Source of the DNA: Patescibacteria group bacterium
Lineage (GTDB): Bacteria > Patescibacteriota > Microgenomatia > UBA10105
Direction: 5' to 3'
Assembly: GCA_003524845.1 (NCBI GenBank)
Contig: DQGR01000096.1
Location: forward strand, 1-15,123
Length of the DNA stretch: 15,123 nucleotides
Position 1 is the first letter of the stretch; the number at the start of each line of letters is the position of its first letter. The position numbers and the translations under genes are program-made. The notes beneath the pieces were generated by a model. That model was given only the letters and a program-made list of their open reading frames with translations, was not told the origin of the DNA and did no database searches. Shown in pieces: positions 1-8,300 of this stretch.

Positions 1-687
1 CATTTCCATCCAATGGCCAAACAGCACAAAGGTGGTCAGCATTGCTGCAGCTTCGTAGAATGATTCTTCACTGCCGACGAGAGTTAAAACAACGCTAAAT
101 GCATAGGCTGCAGTGATGCCAACGGCAATAAGCACTGCCATATTCAGAGTTTTTGCTTGTAGGGTTTTGTATGTTGAGTACAAAAATATCCAGCCGGAAT
201 AAAAGTAAACAGGAGTAGTTAAAAGAAACATCATCCAATTAGCTGAAATAGGTGTAGGAAGGTTTAGGCCGAGGATATTTGTTCCTAGAGGTGAATAGGC
301 GACAATTGGCAAAGTCAGGATAAGTGCCACAAAAAACTTATTGCGAATATCTTCTTCCATGAGTTTGGCCATTTCGCGTCCTGCCAAACCGCCATGCTCC
401 ATGCCCATCGCCATAGTCATGCTCATCTTGAACTTTTCCCAGAATGACCAGCCTTCGCTCAAGCTTCGGCCGGCAGGCATTTGAGATGCAGCTCTCATCA
501 CACCGTGTCCTTCCGTAGCCTGGTGCGAAGGAGGGTGATCGCCATGATTCATTGCGTTGTGATCCATATTCTCTTGCCCACCATTCTTTTCAGATGGAAC
601 AAGCGTCATCCCGCACTTTAGACACGTACCGGGCTTATCTTGCTGTATTTCAGGATGCATGGGACAAGTAAAGACAGTTTTGTTCAT
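1..687 (-). CDS. P1B-type heavy-metal ATPase, N-terminal part (runs off window)
   Basis: Reading the minus strand from the ATG at 687-685, the frame stays open to base 1 and gives 229 residues, so the catalytic part lies outside the window. Residues 5-28 form a heavy-metal-binding YHS-like motif (CPMHPE, then PGTCLKCGM; Cys8, His11, Cys22, Cys25). A His/Met-rich stretch follows at about 44-65 (MDHNAMNHGDHPPSH). From about residue 120 come hydrophobic segments in the order seen in P1B ATPases, with the TLNMAVLIAVG motif and LFGHWMEM at the cut end. In the family these features mark CopB/SilP-like pumps that export Cu or Ag. It is separate from the CopA-type pump at 5366-8824, so the locus carries two pump types. 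It follows the small DUF2933 gene by 81 bases and has its own operator and -10 (701-732). Metal specificity cannot be read from this part. Confidence 0.9.
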   Translation of the reverse strand, partial: MNKTVFTCPMHPEIQQDKPGTCLKCGMTLVPSEKNGGQENMDHNAMNHGDHPPSHQATEGHGVMRAASQMPAGRSLSEGWSFWEKFKMSMTMAMGMEHGGLAGREMAKLMEEDIRNKFFVALILTLPIVAYSPLGTNILGLNLPTPISANWMMFLLTTPVYFYSGWIFLYSTYKTLQAKTLNMAVLIAVGITAAYAFSVVLTLVGSEESFYEAAAMLTTFVLFGHWMEM

Positions 688-700
688 AGTTACTTTTATC

Positions 701-732
701 ATAATACATGTTATTTAGGAAGATTTTATGAG
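701..732 (-). promoter_or_regulatory. Promoter and response-regulator-like box of the minus-strand ATPase
   Basis: On the minus strand, CTCATAAAATCTTCCTA (732-716) is followed after 9 bases by TATTAT (706-701), then 13 bases to the ATG at 687. The box shares its core TCAT-N-AAATCTT with boxes at 994-1010 and 3170-3186, and the 9-base spacing to the -10 is the same as at the response-regulator gene. The transcript start would fall about 5 bases before the ATG. Binding is inferred. Confidence 0.6.
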
Positions 733-768
733 GATTATATAAATAGAATACCGAGGCAAATAAAGTTT

Positions 769-936
769 TTAGTGTTTATGATTTCCGCTTTTCATCATCC
801 AAATGTGAAGGAGTGGACATAAAAGAAGTGTACCGGCAAATACGAGATTGGCAGGTGTTACTTTAAAGATCCAAATTGCAGCAAAGGCGAGGATTACGAA
901 AGCTATACAAATTCCAAATACATCTTTTCCATGCAT
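769..936 (-). CDS. Small membrane protein, DUF2933-like (55 aa)
   Basis: This is a short minus-strand frame: ATG at 936-934, TAA at 771-769, 55 residues. One or two hydrophobic segments (about residues 7-24 and 29-44) are followed by a short His-containing tail (MMKSGNHKH). The pattern ANLVFAGTLLLCPLLHIWMM matches what I know of DUF2933, small membrane proteins often found next to heavy-metal ATPases; there the core is usually a GLLLLCPLMH-type helix followed by a His/Gly-rich tail. Cys40 and His44 are candidate metal ligands. It is the first gene of the minus-strand unit, 81 bases ahead of the ATPase and divergent from the response regulator. No Shine-Dalgarno is visible, and a possible -10 lies 7 bases before the ATG, so translation may be leaderless. 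Function is unknown; a role in metal handling at the membrane is inferred from context. Confidence 0.72.
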   Translation of the reverse strand: MHGKDVFGICIAFVILAFAAIWIFKVTPANLVFAGTLLLCPLLHIWMMKSGNHKH

Positions 937-943
937 ACTTTCC

Positions 944-949
944 ACTGTA
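944..949 (-). promoter_or_regulatory. Possible -10 of the DUF2933-like gene
   Basis: TACAGT on the minus strand (949-944) lies 7 bases before the ATG at 936. It matches four of six consensus positions, and no convincing -35 or correctly placed box precedes it. Weak call. Confidence 0.3.
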
Positions 950-981
950 CAACTTCATCCATTAGGGAACCCTTAAGGAAA

Positions 982-1025
982 GATGAAGAAATCTTCATGA
1001 AATCTTCATCAAAACAGACTATAAT
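982..1025 (+). promoter_or_regulatory. Operator and promoter of the two-component operon
   Basis: TTCATGAAATCTTCATC (994-1010) contains TTCAT twice, 11 bases apart. This is the tandem half-site spacing typical of OmpR/PhoB-family regulators. Nine bases on is a perfect TATAAT (1020-1025), which predicts a start near 1032, only about 4 bases ahead of the ATG at 1036. A third, inverted half-site (ATGAAGA, 983-989) faces TCTTCAT (992-998) with a 2-base gap, so the site also has a perfect 7-bp inverted repeat. No consensus -35 is present, as expected for an activated promoter. The regulator is probably the product of 1036-1710 (autoregulation, inferred). Confidence 0.7.
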
Positions 1026-1035
1026 GAAGCCACGT

Positions 1036-1710
1036 ATGCGAATATTACTGGTCGAAGACGAACGCCGGCTATCAAACGTCATTAAAAAAGGGCTTGAGGA
1101 AGACGGGTATGCCGTTGATACGGCATTTGACGGTGAAGAAGGCCAGTTTATGGCTGAATCTGAAAGCTATGACTTGATCATCCTCGATTGTCTGCTGCCC
1201 AAATTTGATGGGATTACCCTTTGCAAAAACATTCGCAAAAAGGGACATAAAACTCCTATTCTCATGCTTACTGCTAAATCTGCAATTGAGGATAAAGTTC
1301 TTGGACTTGATAGCGGCGCTGATGACTACATGACTAAACCCTTTTCGTTTTTAGAGCTACGGTCTCGAGTACGGGCTCTTATTCGACGCACGAGCCGAGA
1401 TTCAACCACCACACTCACTGTTGCGGATCTCGTGGTTGATCCTTTAAAACATACGGTAGAACGAGGTGGCAAGAATATTGCGTTCACCCCCAAAGAATTT
1501 TCCATCCTTGAGTTTTTACTTCATCATAAGGATGAGGTAGTGACGCGAACCATGGTTACCGAGCATGTCTGGGATTACAATTTTGAAGGCATGAGTAATG
1601 TGGTAGATGTGTTTTTAGCAAATTTACGCAAGAAAATTGATAAAAATACGTCCAAGAAGCTCATTCACACTGTTCATGGTGTCGGATACAAGATAAGTGA
1701 GGTTGCATGA
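1036..1710 (+). CDS. OmpR-family response regulator (CopR/CusR-like)
   Basis: A 224-residue two-domain regulator. The receiver domain (about 1-118) has the acidic pair Glu7-Asp8, phosphoacceptor Asp51 in LIILDCLLP, Thr79 and Lys101 in the TKPF turn. The C-terminal winged helix (about 125-222) has TPKEFSILEFLL, the VVDVFLANLRKKI recognition-helix region and the closing VHGVGYK motif. Length is normal for the family. The open frame extends back to 931, but that would cover the operator and -10, so I chose the ATG at 1036, where MRILLVEDE gives the usual N-terminus; an ATG at 1024 is the alternative. It overlaps the kinase gene by four bases (ATGA). With copper genes on both sides and a shared box in front of three units, it very likely controls the whole island. 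The signal (Cu or Ag) is inferred from context. Confidence 0.93.
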   Translation: MRILLVEDERRLSNVIKKGLEEDGYAVDTAFDGEEGQFMAESESYDLIILDCLLPKFDGITLCKNIRKKGHKTPILMLTAKSAIEDKVLGLDSGADDYMTKPFSFLELRSRVRALIRRTSRDSTTTLTVADLVVDPLKHTVERGGKNIAFTPKEFSILEFLLHHKDEVVTRTMVTEHVWDYNFEGMSNVVDVFLANLRKKIDKNTSKKLIHTVHGVGYKISEVA

Positions 1711-3104
1711 ATACCAAGAGCATTCGTTTTCGTCTCACCCTTTGGTATAGTACTGCGCTCATAATTTCAATTGCCGTTATTTTTGCTTCGTTTTACTACA
1801 TTACGCAGCAGGAGTTGTATAGACATACCGATATAATTCTGATTTCACATGCGAAACAAGTCGCACAGGAAATTAAGCAGCAATTTGAAGATGGTTATAT
1901 TTCATCCCGAGACTCTCTTCTCTATAACGAATTTGGAGTTATCCCTGGCATGATGCTTGTTATAACAGACAAAGAAGGCAAAATACTTAATTCAACATAC
2001 CCAAACACAACAGTTGAGCATGAAATAAACGGGTTATTTCAACAAATAAAAACAGAAACTCAGGAAAAAGTTTTAAACCAAAGTTTTCCAGGTAGTACAC
2101 AACGCACTATTTTAATTCCGCTACGAAAGGAAAACGAACTGATAGGTGTCGTCATGATGGGTCATCCCATTGATGTAATTCAAAAGTCACTGAACAGTCT
2201 ACTTACAAATCTCATTTCACTTTTTGCTCTTCTCGTAGTCCCAACTATTTTTGGTGGTTTGATTTTGGCAAAACGTGCCATGCAACCAGTCAACACAATC
2301 AGCGAACAGATGCAGCGAATCACGTCAGAGAACCTGAAAGAGAGAGTGAGCAGTCCACAAACTCATGATGAAATTGAAACACTCGTACTCACTTTTAATA
2401 ATTTGCTTACGAGACTTGAGGCAGCCTTTACTCGTGAACGCCAGTTTATCGGAGATGTGGCTCACGAACTGAAGACCCCACTTGCCACACAGCAAAGCAC
2501 AATTGAAGTATTGCTTTCAAAAAAACGAACTAATGAAGATTATCAAAAAGCTATCGCAGATTTACTTATTGATAATAAGCGTCTAACCGATACGGTTAAG
2601 GACGTTTTAGATTTAGCCTGGGCAGAAACAGATAAAACACAAATAAGCACAGAGTCGACAAACCTGACTGAACTTATGGAAGAACTCTATGAAATTACGG
2701 CGCAGCTGGCAAAATCCAAAGGTCTCGAAGTTGTCAAACGATTTGAAAAGAATGTAAATGTATATATACCGGGGAAACGTGACAAGATATTTCGGGCTCT
2801 TTTAAATATCGTCGATAACGCGATCAAATATACGCGGCTCGGCACCATATCACTGTCTTTAACTTCAGGTAACGGAACAGCAACCATAAGGGTAAAAGAC
2901 ACAGGTGAGGGGGTTTCGGCAGATGATGCCCCGCATTTATTTGACCGCTTTTATAGAGGCAAAAATTCGCATAGAGTTGGTGGAACCGGGTTGGGACTGG
3001 CGATTGCCTATTCAATAGTTACCTCTTGCAAAGGCAGCATTACTGTCAAGAACAATGAAGGTAAAGGTAGTACATTTATCGCCATTTTTCCTAAAACTCA
3101 TTAA
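1707..3104 (+). CDS. Membrane sensor histidine kinase
   Basis: A 465-residue kinase, partner of the regulator it overlaps by four bases. TM1 is at about 13-32. An extracytoplasmic sensor region (33-163) includes a PAS/Cache-like strand MMLVITDKEGKIL. TM2 is at about 164-187 and a HAMP linker at 188-240. The dimerisation/phosphoacceptor helix has the H-box GDVAHELKTPLA (His253). The ATPase domain has N-box NIVDNAIKYT (Asn371), G1 VKDTGEGV, F-box LFDRFYRG and G2 GGTGLGLAIA (425-434). All catalytic boxes are intact. The sensor region shows no His/Met-rich metal motif like that of CusS, so copper sensing rests on context alone. The CusS/CopS-type architecture (two TM, HAMP, HisKA, HATPase_c) fits. 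Confidence 0.93.
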   Translation: MNTKSIRFRLTLWYSTALIISIAVIFASFYYITQQELYRHTDIILISHAKQVAQEIKQQFEDGYISSRDSLLYNEFGVIPGMMLVITDKEGKILNSTYPNTTVEHEINGLFQQIKTETQEKVLNQSFPGSTQRTILIPLRKENELIGVVMMGHPIDVIQKSLNSLLTNLISLFALLVVPTIFGGLILAKRAMQPVNTISEQMQRITSENLKERVSSPQTHDEIETLVLTFNNLLTRLEAAFTRERQFIGDVAHELKTPLATQQSTIEVLLSKKRTNEDYQKAIADLLIDNKRLTDTVKDVLDLAWAETDKTQISTESTNLTELMEELYEITAQLAKSKGLEVVKRFEKNVNVYIPGKRDKIFRALLNIVDNAIKYTRLGTISLSLTSGNGTATIRVKDTGEGVSADDAPHLFDRFYRGKNSHRVGGTGLGLAIAYSIVTSCKGSITVKNNEGKGSTFIAIFPKTH

Positions 3105-3108
3105 CCAA

Positions 3109-3145
3109 TTCGGCATGCTCAGGGTTAGTCCTGAACGACATCGAA
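3109..3145. repeat. Short palindromic dispersed repeat downstream of the kinase gene
   Basis: An imperfect inverted repeat starts five bases after the kinase stop. TTCG (3109-3112) and TCAGG (3119-3123) pair with CCTGA (3130-3134) and CGAA (3142-3145) around a short loop. It resembles short TTCG...CTGA palindromes that recur in many bacterial genomes. There is no T-run after it, so I do not call it a terminator. No second copy is in the window. Confidence 0.5.
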
Positions 3146-3169
3146 GGATTAAGAACTGCTCATTTATTA

Positions 3170-3205
3170 TTCATTAAATCTTAATCTTGTCGTTGGTAGG
3201 ATACT
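3170..3205 (+). promoter_or_regulatory. Operator and promoter of the copper operon
   Basis: TTCATTAAATCTTAATC (3170-3186) matches the box at 994-1010 at 15 of 17 positions. Ten bases later is TAGGAT (3197-3202) preceded by TGG, an extended -10. The start codon at 3211 is 8 bases after it, so the message would be essentially leaderless. GATACT (3200-3205) is an alternative -10. This is probably the main promoter for the gene series 3211-10784. Confidence 0.65.
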
Positions 3206-3210
3206 TTCAT

Positions 3211-5019
3211 ATGCAAAAAACAACTGTTCCCATCAAAGGCATGCACTGCCGCTCGTGCGAATTATTAATTGAAGATGAACTCACCCAAATCCCTGGAGTT
3301 ACTAAAGCTGAGGTTAGTGAAAAAAAGGCCTGTGCTATCGTTCATTATGAAAATGCTCTCAACGCTGTTGCTGTGGAAACTGCAGTGAAGAAAGCTGGAT
3401 ATGATATAGGATTTAACGAAAAGAAACCGTGGTTTTCAAAAAAGTTAGATGATTACATCGATATTTTCTATGCCTTATTTGCTCTGGGAGCATTATACGT
3501 AGTCGTAAGTATTTTGGGTTTGACAAAGCTCTTTGTAACGGGCGCCGGACATCCGACTAATCTGGTTACAGTTTTAGTCATCGGTTTAACTGCCGGGTTT
3601 TCAACTTGTATGGCACTTATTGGCGGTTTGATACTAGGAGTTTCAGCTCGATTTTCTGAGGTGCATCCTGATTCCACGGGGCTTGAAAAATTCAAACCGC
3701 ACCTATTTTTTAATGCAGGTAGGATTTTGTCATATATATTCTTTGGTGGAATTATCGGATTGCTAGGCTCAATGTTTCAGCTCTCCGGATTTTCACTTGG
3801 GCTTATGACTTTAGCGGTAGCCCTGGTGATGTTGACACTTGGTATGCAGCTGACCGGATTATTTCCGAAGCTTGAGAATTTCAAACTTACATTACCAACA
3901 AGCATTGGGAAATTAATGGGCCTTAAAAATCAACAGAATCAGGAATACAGTCACAAGAATGCATTTATTATGGGAGCTACCACCTTTTTCCTTCCCTGCG
4001 GCTTTACCCAGGCCATGCAACTCTACGCAATTTCTACCGGTAATTTCCTAGCTGGGGCTGCAATCATGGGAGTATTTGCGCTCGGAACCGCGCCGGGACT
4101 TTTGGGAATTGGTGGAATTACATCACTTATTAAAGGCATATTCGCCCAAAAGTTTTTCAAATTTGCGGGTGTAGTTGTGATTGCCTTATCAGTCTTTAAT
4201 GCCAACAACGGACTAAACTTGCTTGGTGTAAGTCCTGCTGATTTATTAGCAGCAAGTAGTAATGTGCTTGCTGCAACCAGTAGTGACACTACCGCACCTC
4301 GACAAGGTGGTGTGCAAATTGTCAAAATGACTCAGAGCGCATCTGGATATACACCTAACAATTTCACCATAGTTAAAGGTATACCTGTGAAATGGATCAT
4401 TAACTCAACCGATCCCAACTCATGCGCTTCCAGTATATTATCCTCAAAAATTGGTGTCAGACAAAATCTGCATCCGGGTGAAAATATTATTGAATTTACG
4501 CCCTATGAAACAGGTACTATCTCGTTCTCCTGCATGATGGGCATGTATCGCGGACAGTTTAAAGTAGTAGAAACTGAAGGAAACCAACAAGTTGATGCAG
4601 TTAATCAAGAAGTTAAAAATGCATCAGATACCCAACTTGCACAAGCCGGAGGCGGCTCATGCGGATCTGGTGGTTGTGGTTGTGGAGGGGGAGCTGCTAA
4701 ATTACCAGCAGCCGATGTTACTCCACAACCAGCCGCACAAAAGGGTGATACTCAAATTATCAAAGCAATCTACACAGTTAGTGGTGATATAACGCCAAAA
4801 GTATTTACGGTCAAAAAAGGCAGTAAGGTGCGCTTTGAAGTCACTGCAAAAGACGATGGGTATGGGTGCATGAGTTCAATCATGATCCCAAGACTCACAT
4901 CCCCTCAATTGTTAGAAAAAGATAAAACACTTGTACTCGAATTTACACCAGACAAAATTGGTGATCTACCCATAACGTGCGCCATGGGTATGCAACGAGG
5001 AAGTATTAAGGTGATTTAA
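3211..5019 (+). CDS. HMA - SafE/DsbD-like membrane protein with two cupredoxin-like domains
   Basis: A 602-residue fusion. Residues 1-66 are a heavy-metal-associated domain with GMHCRSC (Cys13, Cys16). About 84-335 is a multi-helix SafE/TauE or DsbD_2-like membrane unit; single cysteines in GFSTCMAL (Cys133) and FLPCGFTQ (Cys263) sit where DsbD/CcdA-type carriers keep theirs. Two related cupredoxin-like domains follow (about 366-454 and 512-602). Each has an early Cys (CASSI; CMSSI) and a late CMMGMYRG or CAMGMQRG loop, so ligands appear to be Cys/Met with no His. Between them is a Gly/Cys-rich stretch, SCGSGGCGCGGG (Cys484, 489, 491). I chose the ATG at 3211; an upstream TTG at 3187 would overlap the promoter. 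Likely role: take up cytoplasmic Cu(I) through the HMA domain and pass it to, or reduce it at, the outer side. That role is inferred. Confidence 0.88.
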   Translation: MQKTTVPIKGMHCRSCELLIEDELTQIPGVTKAEVSEKKACAIVHYENALNAVAVETAVKKAGYDIGFNEKKPWFSKKLDDYIDIFYALFALGALYVVVSILGLTKLFVTGAGHPTNLVTVLVIGLTAGFSTCMALIGGLILGVSARFSEVHPDSTGLEKFKPHLFFNAGRILSYIFFGGIIGLLGSMFQLSGFSLGLMTLAVALVMLTLGMQLTGLFPKLENFKLTLPTSIGKLMGLKNQQNQEYSHKNAFIMGATTFFLPCGFTQAMQLYAISTGNFLAGAAIMGVFALGTAPGLLGIGGITSLIKGIFAQKFFKFAGVVVIALSVFNANNGLNLLGVSPADLLAASSNVLAATSSDTTAPRQGGVQIVKMTQSASGYTPNNFTIVKGIPVKWIINSTDPNSCASSILSSKIGVRQNLHPGENIIEFTPYETGTISFSCMMGMYRGQFKVVETEGNQQVDAVNQEVKNASDTQLAQAGGGSCGSGGCGCGGGAAKLPAADVTPQPAAQKGDTQIIKAIYTVSGDITPKVFTVKKGSKVRFEVTAKDDGYGCMSSIMIPRLTSPQLLEKDKTLVLEFTPDKIGDLPITCAMGMQRGSIKVI

Positions 5020-5025
5020 TTATAT

Positions 5026-5135
5026 TCCTCCTCTTAAGACAAGCGAAGGCTAGGAGGAGTTAGGAAAGGTTCGTAACTCACCCAAACCGTTCGGCTGAGC
5101 TCACGGCCGAAGCCCTCTCTTAACCTAAGAGAGGG
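5026..5135. repeat. 110-bp intergenic palindromic repeat, copy 1
   Basis: It aligns without gaps to 9446-9555, with about 93 of 110 bases identical by my count. The last 49 bases (5087-5135) differ at only two positions. Internal hairpins: TTCGGC with GCCGAA around a 10-base loop containing GAGCTC, and a perfect 10-bp stem CCCTCTCTTA / TAAGAGAGGG with a 3-base loop. A weaker outer pair is TCCTCCT (5026-5032) with AGGAGGA (5052-5058). It fills nearly the whole gap before the CopZ-like gene. Confidence 0.85.
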
Positions 5136-5154
5136 AAATAGAAAAGACAAAATC

Positions 5155-5361
5155 ATGACACAAACAATAACACTAAAAGGTTTAACCTGTGATGCCTGCG
5201 TCAAACTCATTATCAAAAAATTTATGAAAATCCCAGGTGTTAGTTCAACCAGAGTTACACTTGAAGGTCTAGCTCATGTCGAAGCAGAAAGAAGCGTTAG
5301 CGAAAGTGAGTATAAACAAGTTTTAACAGGACTTCCATACGAGGTTGTTACGGTTCAATAA
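5155..5361 (+). CDS. CopZ-like heavy-metal-associated (HMA) chaperone
   Basis: A 68-residue single HMA domain with the metal motif GLTCDACVKLI (Cys12, Cys15), followed by IPGVSSTRVTLEGLAHVEAE as expected for the second helix and strands. Family members are soluble cytoplasmic Cu(I) carriers that hand copper to the N-terminal domains of CopA, whose gene starts only four bases after this stop codon. The usual Met before the first Cys (MxCxxC) is replaced by Leu-Thr, a common variation. The start is the only ATG; the nearest purine-rich SD-like run lies in the repeat stem about 19 bases upstream, so ribosome recruitment is unclear. It lies in the middle of the copper operon, after repeat copy 1. 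Confidence 0.88.
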   Translation: MTQTITLKGLTCDACVKLIIKKFMKIPGVSSTRVTLEGLAHVEAERSVSESEYKQVLTGLPYEVVTVQ

Positions 5362-5365
5362 TAAT

Positions 5366-8300
5366 ATGAAACGACCAGTTACATTAAAAATTGATGGTAT
5401 GCACTGCGCCTCATGCGAAACACTCATTAGCGAAGAACTAAAAGAAACAGCTGGGGTTTCAGATATTTCGGTAAGTAGCAAAGAAGGCAGAGCGCAGCTT
5501 TTACTTGATACAGCAGTTTCTCCAGTGAATGCATTGCTTGAAGCTGTTGATCGAGCTGGCTATAAAGCAGCTATTGTATCGGGAGCTACTAAAACAGAAG
5601 AACTTTCCAGTATCACCGTAACAGTAAAAAATCAGTCAAGTAGAAAACCGATGAAAATACAATTTGAGTCACATTTAAAAGCAGAAGGTAGAATTCTTCA
5701 GGATGAAAGTGGCAAAGCTTATTTTGATGGTAATATTCGAAATGATCGCAAGGCAATCGTATCAGCTCATAAAGAAGATTTAGGTTCAGAAGAAAAAATC
5801 GGTCAACTCGTCAATAGTTTTGGTATGGTTGAGATTTTTAATGCGAAAACTCCAACACCCAATGGTTCGGCACAACTCACCACAAGCGCGAATGGATATG
5901 CAAATGGACTTAGTTCTTTTGTCATCCCGACCGAGGCCGCAGACCGAGTGGAGGGATCTGATTCAACTAAATCCGGTTTGAAAGATTCCTCGACTTCACT
6001 TCGTTCCGCTCGGAATGACGAAGAACAGAAAAAAGAAACTAACAAACGAATTAAACTCTCTCTCACTGGAATGCATTGTGCATCATGCGCAGGTTTAATA
6101 GAGCGATCACTCAAAAAGGTAAACGGTGTCAAAGAAGCAAATGTCAATTTTGCCGCTGAAAAAGCCAGTGTTGTGTTTGATGAAACCCAAACTTCAATTG
6201 ATAATCTTGCTGAAGCTGTAAAAAAAGTCGGTTACAAAGCTAGCTATCAGGAACAGGAGGATCCGGAACTTGAACGCAAAAAGAGACACGCAGAAATTAA
6301 ACAGCTGTTTAACAAGTTCTTAGGCAGCTTTATTCTAAGCACCCCTATGCTCTATTTTATGTTCTTTGACTTCTTCTCCTGGATTCCCGGAAAGGTATTT
6401 TTTACTCCCTTTATTGGAATAATTTCTCTAATTTTGGTAACTCCGGTGCAATTTATATTTGGCGCCTCGTTTTATAAAGGCATGTGGTCGGCACTGCGGA
6501 TGAAAACTTTCAATATGGACAGTCTGATCGCCATTGGTACCTCAACTGCGTACTTTTATTCACTGATTAATTATGGACTCTATGTAATTACTAAAGGATC
6601 GCTCCTTGGTGTTGGCGGCGAAAAAATTCCAGAGCTCTATTTTGAAACTGCAGCGTTCCTTATTACATTTGTAATCTTAGGCAAATGGTTGGAGAAACGG
6701 GCTAAGGGTAAGACTTCTGATGCCATTAAAAAACTCATGGGACTCCAAGCCAAAACTGCCCGAGTGATACGAAACGGAGTTACACAAGATGTTCCTGTTG
6801 ATCAGGTCATAAACGGTGACATAGTTCTTGTTCGTCCCGGCGAAAAAGTTCCGGTTGATGGGAAGATCAGCAAAGGTTCCTCCGCAGTGGATGAGTCAAT
6901 GCTCACCGGTGAAAGTCTACCAGTTGAAAAAAATATTGGAGACATGGTTATTGGTGCAACAATAAATAAGACTGGGAGTTTTGAGTTTATGGCAACACGA
7001 GTCGGATCAGAAACCGCGCTTGCGCAAATAATCCGCTTGATTGAGGAAGCGCAAGGTTCAAAGGCTCCCATTCAAGCGTTTGCTGACAAAATATCCGCTT
7101 ATTTTGTTCCTATCGTTATTGGTATCGCGTTTTTAACGTTTGGAATTTGGTATTTGGTTCTTGGTGCTTCACTTTCTTTTGCCCTCATGGCCTTTACCGC
7201 AGTAATTGTCATTGCCTGTCCCTGTGCACTGGGACTGGCTACTCCAACAGCTTTGATGGTAGGAACTGGTAAGGGTGCTGAGCAAGGAATTTTAATAAAA
7301 GGTGGTGAGCCACTGGAAGGAGCTTGCAAAATTAATGCAGTCGTTTTTGATAAAACAGGAACGCTCACAAATGGTAAACCGGTGGTTACCGATACACTGA
7401 GTCTTTCCGAGCTTGATGAAGACGAAATGATTGAAATTGCAGCCGGACTTGAAAAATCCTCGGAACATCCTTTGGCTGAGGCAATCGTCAATTACGCAGA
7501 CGAAGAGAATTTTACCCTGAGTGAGGTCGAAGGATTCAAGGCAATCCCGGGACACGGAGTCCAAGGCACAGTGAGCGGAAGTGTGTACTTTATGGGTAAC
7601 CGGAGACTTATAAAAGATGTTGCTCAACTTGAGGTAGGCAAAATTAACCGGAAACTAGAACGACTTGAAAACGCAGGAAAAACAGCCATGATTCTTGCTT
7701 CCAAAGAGAAAGTCTTGGGCATTGTGGCTGTAGCTGATACGGTCAAAGAAACTTCTCATGAAGCAGTTGAAGCACTTAAAAAACGTAAGATTGAGGTCTG
7801 GATGATTACCGGAGATAACGCGCGTACCGCCAAGGCAATTGCCGCGCAAGTTGGAATTACCAACGTACTTGCTGAAGTATTACCAGAAAATAAAGCAGCT
7901 GAAGTCAAAAAGCTGCAAGAATCTGGAAAAAAAGTGGCAATGGTTGGGGATGGCATTAACGACGCTCCGGCACTGGCTCAAGCGGATATTGGGATTGCTA
8001 TGGGAAGTGGCACTGATGTTGCCATGGAAACGGGTGGAATTGTGATTATCAAAAACGACTTACGTGATGTAGTGACAGCCTTTGATCTGTCAAAAGAAAC
8101 GATGCAAAAGATCAAACAGAATATGTTTTTCGCGCTTTTTTACAATGTCATAGGTATTCCAATTGCTGCTCGGGTATTTATGGGTATTGGATTAGTTCTC
8201 AAACCTGAACTTGCGGGACTCGCGATGGCACTTTCATCAGTCTCAGTAGTTACTAACTCACTTCTCATTAAATATTTCCAACCAGGTAAGAAAAACTATG

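Noticed and set aside
971..987. A further copper box in front of the DUF2933-like gene on the minus strand
   Set aside because: Only about 10 of 17 positions match, and no -10 lies at the 9-10 base spacing shared by the other three.
5803..6147. A 114-residue minus-strand frame opposite the CopA gene
   Set aside because: It is antisense to an intact, well-conserved gene and owes part of its openness to the palindromic insert, which reads open on both strands.
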